Positions 1-8,638 are shown, numbered from the stretch's first letter. The stretch is 46,219 nucleotides of DNA from JAEUSG01 sp964590225 (GCA_964590225.1 CAZPWS010000026.1:1-46219); one strand, 5' to 3'. Notes: generated by a model from the sequence alone, not told the origin. Program-made: numbers and translations.

Positions 1-24
1 ACTTTAATAGTTTACTTTAATATT

Positions 25-30
25 AAGGAG
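25..30 (+). promoter_or_regulatory. Ribosome binding site of leuD
   Basis: AAGGAG lies 8 nt before the ATG at 39 and fixes the leuD start. Bases 1-24 show no gene; leuC is probably just upstream of the window, by analogy with leuCD operons. Confidence 0.8.
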
Positions 31-38
31 ACTTAACT

Positions 39-569
39 ATGCCTACTCGACAAAATTTTTCCGGCAAGATTCTTTTTCTTGACCGTTCGGATATAAATAC
101 GGACGAGATAATTCCGGCAAAATATCTTACAGAAATATCAAAAGACGCACTTAAACCACACTGTCTTGAAGACCTTTCTCTCCCAACATTCAATCCGGCA
201 AAGGATGTTGCCAATAAAGGGGTAATAGTCACAAGAGCAAATTTTGGATGTGGCTCAAGCAGAGAACACGCACCGTGGGCGCTTGAAGTTAACAATATCA
301 ATGTTGTTATTGCCGAGAGCTATGCCCGCATTTTCCGTCAAAACATGTTTAACTGTGGCATGATGGCCATAGAGCTGCCTAAAAGCGATATCGATGCAAT
401 TTTCTCGATGCAGGGAAATGATGCGGAGGCCGCCATTGACTTTAATGCGAAAAAAATAACAATTACTGCCGGCAACAGGTCACAGGTTTTTCCGTTTACA
501 CTGTCGGGCTTTGATGCTTCGCTTGTTGAGGCTGGCGGCTGGGTGGACTACGCAGATAAAAAATATTGA
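39..569 (+). CDS. leuD: 3-isopropylmalate/citramalate dehydratase small subunit
   Basis: Small swivel-domain subunit of the aconitase-family isomerase that, with LeuC, interconverts 2- and 3-isopropylmalate. In a citramalate pathway the same LeuCD pair also converts citramalate to 3-methylmalate. The 176 residues fit the family. Visible are the N-terminal segment DRSDINTDEIIPAKYL (about 15-30) and the signature FGCGSSREHAPWAL (about 69-82), the loop that contacts substrate near the LeuC iron-sulphur cluster. A good ribosome binding site precedes the ATG. leuB follows after 30 nt and cimA after that, so this is a branched-chain amino acid operon entering from the left. Identification is firm; which of the two substrates dominates is inferred from the neighbouring cimA. 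Confidence 0.95.
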   Translation: MPTRQNFSGKILFLDRSDINTDEIIPAKYLTEISKDALKPHCLEDLSLPTFNPAKDVANKGVIVTRANFGCGSSREHAPWALEVNNINVVIAESYARIFRQNMFNCGMMAIELPKSDIDAIFSMQGNDAEAAIDFNAKKITITAGNRSQVFPFTLSGFDASLVEAGGWVDYADKKY

Positions 570-599
570 ATAACATTTCAAAACAGGAATTTATTACCA

Positions 600-1676
600 A
601 TGAAAAAGATAGCGGTATTACCAGGAGACGGAATCGGGCCGGAAATAATGGCTGAAGCCATTAAAGTTCTTGATGCTGTAAAAAGAAAATTCAATCTCGC
701 TATAGAAACTGAGTGGGCTGATGTAGGAGGAGCAGCAATTGATAACCACGGCGAGGCACTGCCTGCGTCAACGCTTGCCCTTTGCGAAAAGTCAGATGCG
801 ATACTTTTTGGTTCCGTTGGGGGGCCAAAATGGGAAAAACTTCCACCGGCGGCACAACCTGAGAGAGCGGCGCTTTTACCTTTACGCAAGCATTTCAAGC
901 TGTTCTGTAATCTGCGCCCTACAAAGCTTTACTCTGCACTCGCAGATGCCTGTCCCTTGCGGGCAGATACTGCCCAAAATGGTTTCGATATACTTTGTGT
1001 TAGGGAACTCACTGGCGATGTTTATTTTGGTCAACCAAAGGGAAGAGAAGGCAGCGGCCCATCTGAACGGGCTTTTGACACTATGGTATATACTCGAGCA
1101 GAAATTGAACGAATAGCCATTAAAGCATTTGAGTTTGCCCGTAGCCGAAGAAAAAGAGTTCACAGTGTTGACAAGGCAAATGTGCTTACCAGTATGGTTT
1201 TGTGGCGCGAAGTTGTAGCCGGTGTTGCAATTAACTACCCCGACATAGAGCTTCAGAATATTTATGTCGATAATGCAGCCATGCAGCTCGTAAAAGCCCC
1301 TTCACAATTTGATGTTCTTCTTTGCGGTAACATGTTTGGCGATATACTTTCTGACGAGTGTGCGATGATTACTGGCTCAATGGGAATGTTACCCTCCGCA
1401 AGTCTCTCTGAATCAGGCTTTGGTCTTTACGAACCTGCCGGTGGCTCGGCGCCGGATATCGCAGGCAAGGGAGTCGCTAATCCGATTGCGCAGATTCTTT
1501 CGCTCGCTATGTTGCTCCGTTTCAGCTTCAATTTTGAAGAGGCCGCAAAATCAATTGAACTTGCAGTAAATAAAGTTTTGAACAAAAATATTTTTACTTC
1601 AGATATAGCCAAAGATAAGGCTGCTGCTGTTGGAACCAAAGCGATGGGCGACGCAGTGGTTCAGCAAATTATATAA
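600..1676 (+). CDS. leuB: 3-isopropylmalate dehydrogenase
   Basis: NAD-dependent beta-decarboxylating dehydrogenase of leucine synthesis; LeuB also oxidises 3-methylmalate to 2-oxobutyrate in the citramalate route to isoleucine. The 358 residues are typical. The N-terminus has VLPGDGIGPEIM. Residues about 222-275 carry DNAAMQLVKAP, then CGNMFGDILSDE with the metal-binding aspartates, then GSMGMLPSAS. The NAD-binding segment YEPAGGSAPDIAGKG follows. The CVREL motif and the substrate-specificity loop EGSGPSERAFDTMVYTRAE are also present. Start ATG at 600 has only a weak CAGGA upstream. The gene lies between leuD and cimA on the same strand with a short gap, so co-transcription is expected. Confidence 0.95.
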   Translation: MKKIAVLPGDGIGPEIMAEAIKVLDAVKRKFNLAIETEWADVGGAAIDNHGEALPASTLALCEKSDAILFGSVGGPKWEKLPPAAQPERAALLPLRKHFKLFCNLRPTKLYSALADACPLRADTAQNGFDILCVRELTGDVYFGQPKGREGSGPSERAFDTMVYTRAEIERIAIKAFEFARSRRKRVHSVDKANVLTSMVLWREVVAGVAINYPDIELQNIYVDNAAMQLVKAPSQFDVLLCGNMFGDILSDECAMITGSMGMLPSASLSESGFGLYEPAGGSAPDIAGKGVANPIAQILSLAMLLRFSFNFEEAAKSIELAVNKVLNKNIFTSDIAKDKAAAVGTKAMGDAVVQQII

Positions 1677-1704
1677 GCGAACATATTCGAAGGGATTTTT
1701 CTAT

Positions 1705-3273
1705 ATGGTTAAATTATACGACACTACTCTGAGAGATGGTAATCAGGCTCGGGGTGTATCTCTTTCGATAAATGATAAACTGCGGATCACCCAGAAACTT
1801 GATGAGTTGGGTGTTCATTACATTGAGGGTGGATGGCCAAATTCAACTAATCCTACCGACATCGAGTTTTTTGAAAAAGTCCGTTCACTTGATCTTAAAA
1901 CAAGCGTAGTCGCTGCCTTTGGTTCGACATGCAAACCAAATATCGCGCCAAAGGATGATGCGATGCTTGCCGCTCTTGTAGATAGCGGCGCAAAGGTTAT
2001 TACAATATTCGGAAAAAGCTGGGATCTCCATGTTACCGAAGTAATCAAGACAACACTTGAAGAAAATTTGAGTATGATTTCTGAATCCGTCTCATTTCTC
2101 AAGGAAAAATGCGAAGAGGTCTTTTACGATGCCGAACATTTTTTTGACGGCTACAAAAGCAATCCCGAATACGCTCTTAAAACTCTTCTCGCAGCAGAAA
2201 AAGGTGGAGCAGACACAATTATTCTTTGCGATACAAATGGCGGTTGTCTTCCATCTGAAATAACCGCAATTATGCGAGAGGTTAAAAAACGGATAACCGC
2301 CCCTCTTGGAATTCATACACACAACGATTCAGGCTGTGCAGAAGCTAATGCAATAGCAGCCATAGAAGAAGGGGCAACTCAGGTTCAGGGGGTTACAAAC
2401 GGTTTTGGTGAAAGATGTGGTAATGCCAACCTGTGCACTCTGATAGCGAATCTCAAAATCAAGATGAATATGCCGGTAGTAACAGATGATCAACTTACCA
2501 GACTAACTGATATTTCCTATTCTGTATCGGAGATTGCCAATCTGATACACAACGAGCGACAGCCATATGTGGGCGAAGCAGCATTCGCTCACAAGGGTGG
2601 TGCACATATCGATGGTGTGTTGAAGGTTGCGCGATCATTTGAGCACATCGATCCTGCGCTTGTTGGCAACAGCAGACAGTATGTTCTCTCCGACCAGTCT
2701 GGCGGCTCTGCTATTGTTGAAAAACTGCAAAAGCTTAAACCTGATGTAAACAAGAAGGATCCAGCTGTTAAAAAACTGCTTGCGAAAATTAAGGACATGG
2801 AGTATGCGGGCTACCAGTTTGAAGCAGCAGACGGGTCGTTTGAACTTTTAATGAAGCAGGAGCTTGGTATTTACGCTGCCCCATTCAAGTTTCTCGGCTT
2901 TAGAGTAATTGAAGAGCAGCTTTCGGATGGTACTCTGTTTTCTGAGGCGACCATTAAAGTAAAAGCTTTGGACAAAATTGAGCATACGGCAGCTGATGGA
3001 AATGGTCCTGTTTCAGCTCTTGATCATGCCATGCGAAAGGCCCTTTCAAAATTTTTTCCTTCTCTTGAAAAAGTACATCTTGTTGACTATAAGGTTAGAG
3101 TGCTTGATGGTCGCGATGGAACAAATGCGAAGGTAAGAGTATTAATTACCTCATCTGACGGGAAGGACTATTGGGGTACAATAGGTGTTTCAGAAAATAT
3201 TATTGAAGCAAGCTGGATTGCCCTTATAGATTCCTTGAGTTATAAACTTGCAAAAGAGCAGGAACTAAAATAG
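1705..3273 (+). CDS. cimA: (R)-citramalate synthase
   Basis: Condenses pyruvate with acetyl-CoA to citramalate, the first step of threonine-independent isoleucine synthesis. The 522 residues match the long CimA type (TIGR00977-like) rather than canonical LeuA. An N-terminal TIM barrel opens with LYDTTLRDGNQARGVSLS, and the metal-binding HTHND sits at residues 204-208. GFGERCGNANL follows, and the C-terminal third is the LeuA-type allosteric domain with ALDHAMRKAL. I chose the ATG at 1705, preceded by GAAGGGA, because an in-frame upstream ATG at 1630 lies inside leuB. LeuD and LeuB just upstream would process its product. A homocitrate or 2-isopropylmalate synthase role is the alternative, but length and motifs favour CimA. 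Confidence 0.88.
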   Translation: MVKLYDTTLRDGNQARGVSLSINDKLRITQKLDELGVHYIEGGWPNSTNPTDIEFFEKVRSLDLKTSVVAAFGSTCKPNIAPKDDAMLAALVDSGAKVITIFGKSWDLHVTEVIKTTLEENLSMISESVSFLKEKCEEVFYDAEHFFDGYKSNPEYALKTLLAAEKGGADTIILCDTNGGCLPSEITAIMREVKKRITAPLGIHTHNDSGCAEANAIAAIEEGATQVQGVTNGFGERCGNANLCTLIANLKIKMNMPVVTDDQLTRLTDISYSVSEIANLIHNERQPYVGEAAFAHKGGAHIDGVLKVARSFEHIDPALVGNSRQYVLSDQSGGSAIVEKLQKLKPDVNKKDPAVKKLLAKIKDMEYAGYQFEAADGSFELLMKQELGIYAAPFKFLGFRVIEEQLSDGTLFSEATIKVKALDKIEHTAADGNGPVSALDHAMRKALSKFFPSLEKVHLVDYKVRVLDGRDGTNAKVRVLITSSDGKDYWGTIGVSENIIEASWIALIDSLSYKLAKEQELK

Positions 3274-3276
3274 GCC

Positions 3277-4569
3277 ATGAGAACTGTTATTGCCAACAGT
3301 GAAAAGGAGATAGCTATAGCCATTTCCAGCATTTTAGACCGCCGAGCGCAAAAGTTTACTAATGAGGAAGCAGCAACTCGCTTAATTATCGAACAAGTCC
3401 GTAAAAAAGGAGACAGCGCGTTATTTGCATTAGCTAAAAAATTGGATTCTGTTAGCTTAAATAAAGCCAATATTAAAATTTCAGTTCGGGAAATTGATAT
3501 GGCTGCGGCTAATTGTTCAGCAAAGGTAAAAAAAGCAATTGCCGCTTCCATCTTGAATATAAGGCGATATCACAAAAAGCAAAAGAATGGTGATTTCTCA
3601 TTCTCACCAGCAAATGGAATTAGACTTGCCCAGCGCTCGCTTCCTGTTGAATCGGTGGGACTTTATATTCCTGGTGGTGTAACGCCTCTTTTTTCAACAG
3701 TCTTGATGACGGCAGTACCCGCTCAGGTAGCTGGAGTAAAAAGAATAGTTGTCGCGACGCCTTGCAGAAAAGGTCTTGATCCATCAGTGGCTTTTTCGCT
3801 TAAGGCTCTTAATATTACTGAAGTGTATCGTATCGGAGGTGCGCAGGCGGTAGCGGCACTTGCTTTAGGAACGAGGTCCGTAGCGCCAGTTGATAAAATT
3901 GTCGGTCCTGGAAATATTTATGTTTCACTCGCAAAAAAAATACTCTTTGGCACAATAGACATTGATATGATCGCGGGGCCAAGCGAAATACTTGTAATTG
4001 CCGACAATACGGCAAATAGTCAATATGTTACCAACGACCTTCTTTCGCAGTCGGAGCATGGAACAGGAAAGGAATCATCGATACTTCTGACCACTTCTGC
4101 TAAAGTTGCCACAGAAGTATCAAAAAATATTAAAACCGTAACAAATAAAATATCCAAACAAAACGGATTTTATAGGGCCATTAGTAATTTTGGATTGATA
4201 CTTGTATTGAAAAGTATCGATGAGTGTGTCAGAGTTGCCAATCTGATAGCACCGGAACATCTCGAAATTGCTACAAAAGATCCCCACAAAATACTTCCGC
4301 TTATTCGAAATGCCGGAGCAGTATTCCTTGGGCATTACACTTGCGAATCAGTAGGTGACTATTATGCTGGGCCAAGCCATGTGTTGCCTACAAACGGAAC
4401 CGCCCGTTTTCGCTCCCCATTATCAACATACGACTTTATGAAACGGATGAGTGTCATTGAATACAGTAAGTCGGCGCTGCAAAAAGCATCCACAGCCATA
4501 ATTACAATGGCTGAAGCAGAGGGGTTGTCCTACCATGCCGAGGCTGTTAAAACAAGAACGGCACCTTAA
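3277..4569 (+). CDS. hisD: Histidinol dehydrogenase
   Basis: Zinc- and NAD-dependent enzyme performing the last two oxidations of histidine synthesis, histidinol to histidine. The 430 residues are the usual length. Characteristic stretches are VGLYIPGGVTPLFSTVLMTAVPA, then YRIGGAQAVAALALGT, KIVGPGNIYVSLAKK, DMIAGPSEILVIAD, the SQSEHGTG loop, APEHLEIAT and GDYYAGPSHVLPTNGTARF with zinc and catalytic histidines. It starts 3 nt after the cimA stop and no other his gene is visible, so it appears as a lone histidine gene appended to the branched-chain operon. Its stop is only 6 nt from the convergent metalloprotease gene and no terminator is visible between them. Confidence 0.95.
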   Translation: MRTVIANSEKEIAIAISSILDRRAQKFTNEEAATRLIIEQVRKKGDSALFALAKKLDSVSLNKANIKISVREIDMAAANCSAKVKKAIAASILNIRRYHKKQKNGDFSFSPANGIRLAQRSLPVESVGLYIPGGVTPLFSTVLMTAVPAQVAGVKRIVVATPCRKGLDPSVAFSLKALNITEVYRIGGAQAVAALALGTRSVAPVDKIVGPGNIYVSLAKKILFGTIDIDMIAGPSEILVIADNTANSQYVTNDLLSQSEHGTGKESSILLTTSAKVATEVSKNIKTVTNKISKQNGFYRAISNFGLILVLKSIDECVRVANLIAPEHLEIATKDPHKILPLIRNAGAVFLGHYTCESVGDYYAGPSHVLPTNGTARFRSPLSTYDFMKRMSVIEYSKSALQKASTAIITMAEAEGLSYHAEAVKTRTAP

Positions 4570-4575
4570 TTAGGT

Positions 4576-6765
4576 CTATTTGGCAAGCACTGCAACTTTT
4601 CCACGGGATAATTGTGTTTTTCCATTCGTGGGATATGAGTAGTTGGTAATTGTGTAGAAATAAATGCCAGGCGCGACAATTATTCCATTGCTATCTCTAA
4701 GGTTCCACTTGAAAATTGTCTGGCCTTTTTGTGCGTTAATTGGATCGGATACCTGAAATGCGTATCCTGCTTTTAATGCCGGTAATCTTTTAATGAGTTT
4801 TCCCGCCATTGAGTAAAGCAAAAGTTCCGAATATAAATCCTTTTCGTCGGTTACAATAAAAGCTTCACCTCCACTTATCCTAACTGGTGACGGGAAAACC
4901 GTTGAAGTAACTTTATGCGTAATCCATGATTCGGCAATATAAAACTCACCTTCACCAGAAACTGAGGTGTTTATCTTGTCTCTAAAATTTGCGTAAGGGA
5001 GCTCACGACTGTCGTTAAACCTGTTTAAAGTAGCCGTTCCACAAATGGCAAAACTTGAGTCGAGTGCCGCAAAGGTGTACGCTGCTCCTCTATCGGTTGT
5101 GGCAACGAAAGTCATGGCAACCACACCGGAATCAATAAGCTTTTCGATGGATGGGTCTGTTTTTAGCAGGAATATTGTTTCAAAGCCATCTCGTAAATAG
5201 GATGTTTGCGTAAATGAAGCTAAACCACCATTTTGCATAGCATTCAGTAAACTAACTGCTACTGTATCCAATTCACCTGATTGTAAATTTTCCAGTGTGC
5301 ATATTACTGCAACATTTACCGTCAAAACTACTTTCATGTTTCCCGATATCTTTTTTTCAAATATCCTACCACTGTTCATCGAATAAACAGGACCGCGGCC
5401 ATCAATTACTATTTCCTTTTCTGCGGAGGAACGGTTTGATAAAAGCAAAAACCTTGCTAAGGTATCTGCAAGTAAATAAAAAGGATTTGGAAAATATTTT
5501 TGAGAACTGTTTGAGGAGTCGATATCGGTTAGACGAATAGCCACCGCTCCAATTGGAATAGAGTCCGATCTGGTTTCAATCCATACCCTTTTGGGCTGGT
5601 TGCCCCTGTCGAAGAATACCATACCCCGTGGTTGTAAACCTGCCTTTTTATAGGTTTCATCTCCCGTAATAACGGAGCTTAGGGGCGCCGTAGGAAAAAG
5701 GGCTCTGTCCCTGAATCCGTTTTTATAGGCAGCCCTTGTACCTGTAAAGAAGAGCCATTCCGCAAACTCAGCTAAAACGGAATCCATATTTCCAGAATAA
5801 CCTGCCCTTATTAGGCTGGAAGAAAATACTTCGTTAAAATCATTTTTCCCCGCTCCATATTCTTCCCACGCAAAACGGTTAACGCGCGCATCAAACCTTT
5901 CGTCGAGAAACATAGGCCAAACAACTCTATCGTAGTTACTAAATGATGGAGCATCAATTTGTTGATTGGGGTTTATAAAAAGGCTGCTACCTGATTTGAT
6001 ATATTGTAAATAATCATCAACATGGGGATATATCTTCTCTTCCATCCACACTGCTGATGGTTCAGCAAAAAAATTCATTTCGTATTGTTGAAGAATATGA
6101 AATTGTAAAACATGGTATAATTCATGAGCCAGCGTAACCTGATATCGGCCTTTTAAATCAATCTTTTTTTTGTCAAAAAAAGAAAAATCATTATCTATTT
6201 CCATCAATCTGCTGTCATAAGTTAGTGCATATATATTTTCTGAAAGATTCTTCATAACAATTTTTACGGAATCATTGGAATCGTCATAGCCAAAGACAGT
6301 TCTCATTACATTATAAGAACTGTCTGCCGCTTGTGCCACCCATTCAACGAAGTCTGGTATGCCATTTGGTTCATTCAGCCAGCTTCCATCTGTTAAGAGT
6401 GACACGGCATCAGAATCCGGGACGGCATTAACGCCTGATGTATAATAGTAGATGGGAAATTTTTGGCTGGAAAAGGGATACCGTACGGGAAGATCTCCTG
6501 TTGCCTTCGCAAAAGGAAAATCTTCTTCCTTTTTTGAAGAGGAAATTAGTGCAGAAACAACATTAGGAGGCAAGAGTGAAGGATTATTTATATAATACTG
6601 GTAGTAAAGTGTCGCTGATTTTACCGGTAGTTTTTCTCCCCGCATGTCTGCGATATAAGAAAGCAGCTCTGTTGTTGAAAGGGAAGAAAGCGTGGATTCT
6701 GTCGCTGCAAATATTGGCGCCAGAGCAAGAAAAACCGTTAGGACAATTTTTTTTTGTATTCTCAT
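4576..6765 (-). CDS. Secreted putative zinc metalloprotease with C-terminal FlgD-type Ig domain
   Basis: The protein has 729 residues and an N-terminal signal peptide (Arg/Lys start, hydrophobic core about 6-18, cleavage near APIFA-AT), so it is exported. Residues 211-220 read TLAHELYHVL, an HExxH zinc motif at 214-218; about 17 residues later FAEPSAVWMEE supplies a candidate third ligand, Glu235. The arrangement recalls the MXAN_6640-type putative metalloproteases, with an EPNGIPDFVEW-like region upstream. The C-terminal ~100 residues (LLYSMAGKLIKRL, then FKWNLRDSNGIIVAPGIYFYTI) form a FlgD-like Ig fold common at the C-termini of secreted proteins of Fibrobacterota-like phyla. A stop-rich middle region of beta character is unassigned. 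AAGGAG lies only 2-3 nt before the ATG. Substrate unknown. Confidence 0.7.
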   Translation of the reverse strand: MRIQKKIVLTVFLALAPIFAATESTLSSLSTTELLSYIADMRGEKLPVKSATLYYQYYINNPSLLPPNVVSALISSSKKEEDFPFAKATGDLPVRYPFSSQKFPIYYYTSGVNAVPDSDAVSLLTDGSWLNEPNGIPDFVEWVAQAADSSYNVMRTVFGYDDSNDSVKIVMKNLSENIYALTYDSRLMEIDNDFSFFDKKKIDLKGRYQVTLAHELYHVLQFHILQQYEMNFFAEPSAVWMEEKIYPHVDDYLQYIKSGSSLFINPNQQIDAPSFSNYDRVVWPMFLDERFDARVNRFAWEEYGAGKNDFNEVFSSSLIRAGYSGNMDSVLAEFAEWLFFTGTRAAYKNGFRDRALFPTAPLSSVITGDETYKKAGLQPRGMVFFDRGNQPKRVWIETRSDSIPIGAVAIRLTDIDSSNSSQKYFPNPFYLLADTLARFLLLSNRSSAEKEIVIDGRGPVYSMNSGRIFEKKISGNMKVVLTVNVAVICTLENLQSGELDTVAVSLLNAMQNGGLASFTQTSYLRDGFETIFLLKTDPSIEKLIDSGVVAMTFVATTDRGAAYTFAALDSSFAICGTATLNRFNDSRELPYANFRDKINTSVSGEGEFYIAESWITHKVTSTVFPSPVRISGGEAFIVTDEKDLYSELLLYSMAGKLIKRLPALKAGYAFQVSDPINAQKGQTIFKWNLRDSNGIIVAPGIYFYTITNYSYPTNGKTQLSRGKVAVLAK

Positions 6766-6823
6766 AACTCCTTGTTATAAAATAAGAAATAGCTTGTCTA
6801 ATTCAAAATGTGAATAAAAACAC
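6766..6823. other. Divergent intergenic segment, left part
   Basis: AT-rich stretch between the metalloprotease start and the sigma28-like promoter. It presumably holds the metalloprotease promoter. GTTATA (6774-6779) and GTCTAA (6796-6801) give a TTAGAC-16-TATAAC pair on the - strand, but its start point would fall on the ATG, so I do not call it. Confidence 0.3.
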
Positions 6824-6851
6824 TAAAGAGACCTATCAATTGTGCCGATAT
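6824..6851 (+). promoter_or_regulatory. Candidate sigma28 (FliA) promoter
   Basis: TAAAG at 6824-6828 and GCCGATAT at 6844-6851, with 16 nt between TAAA and GCCG. The known FliA consensus is TAAAGTTT-N11-GCCGATAA. The fliD promoter in this window (18304-18331) has the identical TAAA-N16-GCCGATAT arrangement, which is internal support. Predicted start is about 6857, facing away from the metalloprotease. Confidence 0.55.
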
Positions 6852-6854
6852 ATT

Positions 6855-7009
6855 GGCTGAAAAGGTCAGTTTTTCCTAACACCTCCCTTGGTGTAAAGCA
6901 AATGTTGGGTTAGCTTCCCCAAGATTAACCTCTCGTTTTGCTTGTTAAAGAAAAGTTCTGACTTTCTTCAACCTCGTAAAAGGCAGGTATAATCTACTTG
7001 CCTTTTTTT
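6855..7009 (+). ncRNA. Candidate ~150-nt structured small RNA (unnamed)
   Basis: Between a sigma28-like promoter and a strong terminator there is no usable ORF but an extended rod-like fold. Bases 6855-6869 pair with 6958-6973 (one mismatch, one bulge), 6871-6881 with 6943-6954, 6897-6902 with 6937-6942, and 6907-6913 with 6925-6931 under an 11-nt loop. A 15-nt 5'-side bulge (6882-6896) interrupts the rod. The predicted transcription start falls at the foot of the outer helix and the transcript ends in the terminator at 6978-7009. The overall shape is loosely 6S-like, but I recognise no known family. An alternative is a cis-acting leader/attenuator of pcm, which starts at 7066. The fold was done by eye. 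Confidence 0.45.
6978..7009 (+). terminator. Intrinsic terminator
   Basis: A 12-bp stem (6978-6989 with 6995-7006, one G-U pair) with a 5-nt loop, running into seven T at 7003-7009. It ends the putative small RNA and lies 57 nt before pcm. Confidence 0.8.
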
Positions 7010-7065
7010 ATTTTCTTTCTCCAATACAGATTTTAAGAAACTTACACATAAACAGAGGTTTTGAA

Positions 7066-7704
7066 GTGGACTACACGATAGCACGACGGAATATGGTTCG
7101 TAACCAGATAATAAAACGGGGTATTCATAGCGAAGATGTTATTGCAGCTATGCTCGAAGTGCCTCGCCATCTTTTTGTTGATAAAGGAATGCAGTCACAA
7201 TCATATTCAGATAATGCCCTTCCTCTATTGCGTGGCCAAACAATATCCCAACCACATATTGTGGCTGTTATGACAGAAATGCTTGATATTAAAAAAGAAA
7301 ACAAAGTTCTTGAGATTGGAACTGGTAGTGGCTACCAGGCAGCTGTTCTTTCGTTGCTTTGTGCGAATGTTTTTTCGATAGAGAGAATACCGGAACTAAG
7401 CGAGGTTGCTTCACTTAATTTATCGCGTGCGGGCTTTAAGGTTAAACTCAAGGTCGGTGATGGAACGCTTGGATGGAGCGACGAACAGCCATTTGATAGA
7501 ATAATAATTACAGCGGGGTCACCAAATATTCCACCTAAGCTTTTTGAACAGCTTGCAGAAGGGGGATTAATGGTTGCCCCTGTGGGAAACCGGTCGGTAC
7601 AAAATCTTAACCTGTTACAAAAAGTTAATGGCAAGCCGGTTGTAAAAAATACACATAACTGCCTTTTTGTTCCCCTTATAGGGCATGGCGGATGGAAAGA
7701 ATAG
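7066..7704 (+). CDS. pcm: Protein-L-isoaspartate O-methyltransferase
   Basis: SAM-dependent enzyme that methylates abnormal L-isoaspartyl residues and so starts protein repair. The 212 residues are typical. RHLFVD, then LPLLRGQTISQPHIVAVMTEML and SAM motif I KVLEIGTGSGYQAAVL (about 85-100) are all present, followed by GDGTLGWSDEQPFDRIIITA and LAEGGLMVAPVG. The start is GTG at 7066, preceded by AGAGG at 8 nt. The Ppx/GppA gene begins 4 nt after its stop, so it heads the operon 7066-11715. A terminator-ended structured region just upstream could make its expression depend on read-through, or it may have its own weak promoter between 7010 and 7060. Confidence 0.95.
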   Translation: MDYTIARRNMVRNQIIKRGIHSEDVIAAMLEVPRHLFVDKGMQSQSYSDNALPLLRGQTISQPHIVAVMTEMLDIKKENKVLEIGTGSGYQAAVLSLLCANVFSIERIPELSEVASLNLSRAGFKVKLKVGDGTLGWSDEQPFDRIIITAGSPNIPPKLFEQLAEGGLMVAPVGNRSVQNLNLLQKVNGKPVVKNTHNCLFVPLIGHGGWKE

Positions 7705-7708
7705 TGCA

Positions 7709-8638
7709 ATGCGAATAGCTGTTATTGATCTTGGTACACATACCGCGCTATTACTTATTGCTGATATTGACAAGAGTAGTCAAATTAGTATTATAAGACA
7801 AGAACAGCGGATTGTAGGACTTGGAAAAGGGGCAACTGCTTCGGGATTAATTAGTGACGAGTCCCTATCAAACGCTATAAAAGCCCTTACAGAGTTTGTA
7901 GCCATAATACAAACCGAACAGGTTCACACCATTAGACTGGTGGGAACAGCTGCTCTACGCGAAGCCGCAAACACCGAATATGTCAAAACCAGAATTTTTG
8001 CTGAAACGGGTTTATTACTGACTGTTATATCCGGCAAAGAGGAGGCGGAATTGGTTTATCGCGCAGGAACAAGGGCTTTCAAGTTACCAGAAAAAAAGAC
8101 AGTTATTGATATTGGGGGGGGAAGCGTTGAATTTGTTAGCGGCGTTGGACCAATTATAAATAAAGCAACAAGCTTGCCTCTTGGCGTTGTTAAGTTAACA
8201 GAGAGGTTTATTACCAGTTTTCCGGCAGACGAAGTGGAACTTGGCACCCTTCGAACGGCAGCATTAGCTTTAATGCAAGAGTCGCTTGCAGGTTATCCAG
8301 TGGGGAGCAGCGCTGGGATACTAATTGGTGTTGCAGGCACATTTACAACCGCCGCTGCAATGATAATGAGATTAACAGAATACGATGCAGCTAAAATTAC
8401 CGGCTTCATTCTTAAAAGGAAAGAGGTGTCGGAGCTGCTTGCCTGCGTAGCTAAATTGACCATTGAAGAACAGAAACTTCTTCCAGGTTTACACCCAAAA
8501 CGGGCGGGCCTAATTGTATCAGGTCTTTCGCTAATTGATCTTTTCTTTGATTATTTTGATACCGATACTATTACAGTTTCGGACGAAGGGTTAAGATTTG
8601 GTGTTTTACTGAAGGCGGTTAATGAAAATGCTTCATAA
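7709..8638 (+). CDS. Ppx/GppA family phosphatase
   Basis: Exopolyphosphatase / guanosine pentaphosphate phosphohydrolase family with the actin-like ATPase fold. The 309 residues correspond to the short, two-domain form lacking the C-terminal HD-like domain. Visible are AVIDLGTHTALLLIAD (phosphate 1), VGTAALREA, SGKEEAELVYRAG, VIDIGGGSVEFV (phosphate 2), SLPLGVVKLTERF, IGVAGTFTT, PKRAGLIVSGL and VSDEGLRFGVLL. I start it at ATG 7709 rather than the in-frame ATG at 7685 inside pcm, because the family begins immediately before IAVIDLGT. The end overlaps the next gene by 17 nt. Polyphosphate versus pppGpp preference cannot be read from sequence. Confidence 0.88.
   Translation: MRIAVIDLGTHTALLLIADIDKSSQISIIRQEQRIVGLGKGATASGLISDESLSNAIKALTEFVAIIQTEQVHTIRLVGTAALREAANTEYVKTRIFAETGLLLTVISGKEEAELVYRAGTRAFKLPEKKTVIDIGGGSVEFVSGVGPIINKATSLPLGVVKLTERFITSFPADEVELGTLRTAALALMQESLAGYPVGSSAGILIGVAGTFTTAAAMIMRLTEYDAAKITGFILKRKEVSELLACVAKLTIEEQKLLPGLHPKRAGLIVSGLSLIDLFFDYFDTDTITVSDEGLRFGVLLKAVNENAS

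Noticed and set aside
1630..1704. Longer N-terminus for CimA
   Set aside because: Lies within leuB, while the ATG at 1705 has a ribosome binding site and the family start LYDTTLRDG follows it.
6774..6801. TTAGAC-16-TATAAC as the metalloprotease promoter
   Set aside because: Its start point would fall at or after the start codon, leaving no room for the ribosome binding site.
6855..7009. Identification of the structured RNA as 6S RNA
   Set aside because: The shape is loosely similar but it is shorter than usual and I see no conserved 6S sequence blocks, so it is left unnamed.
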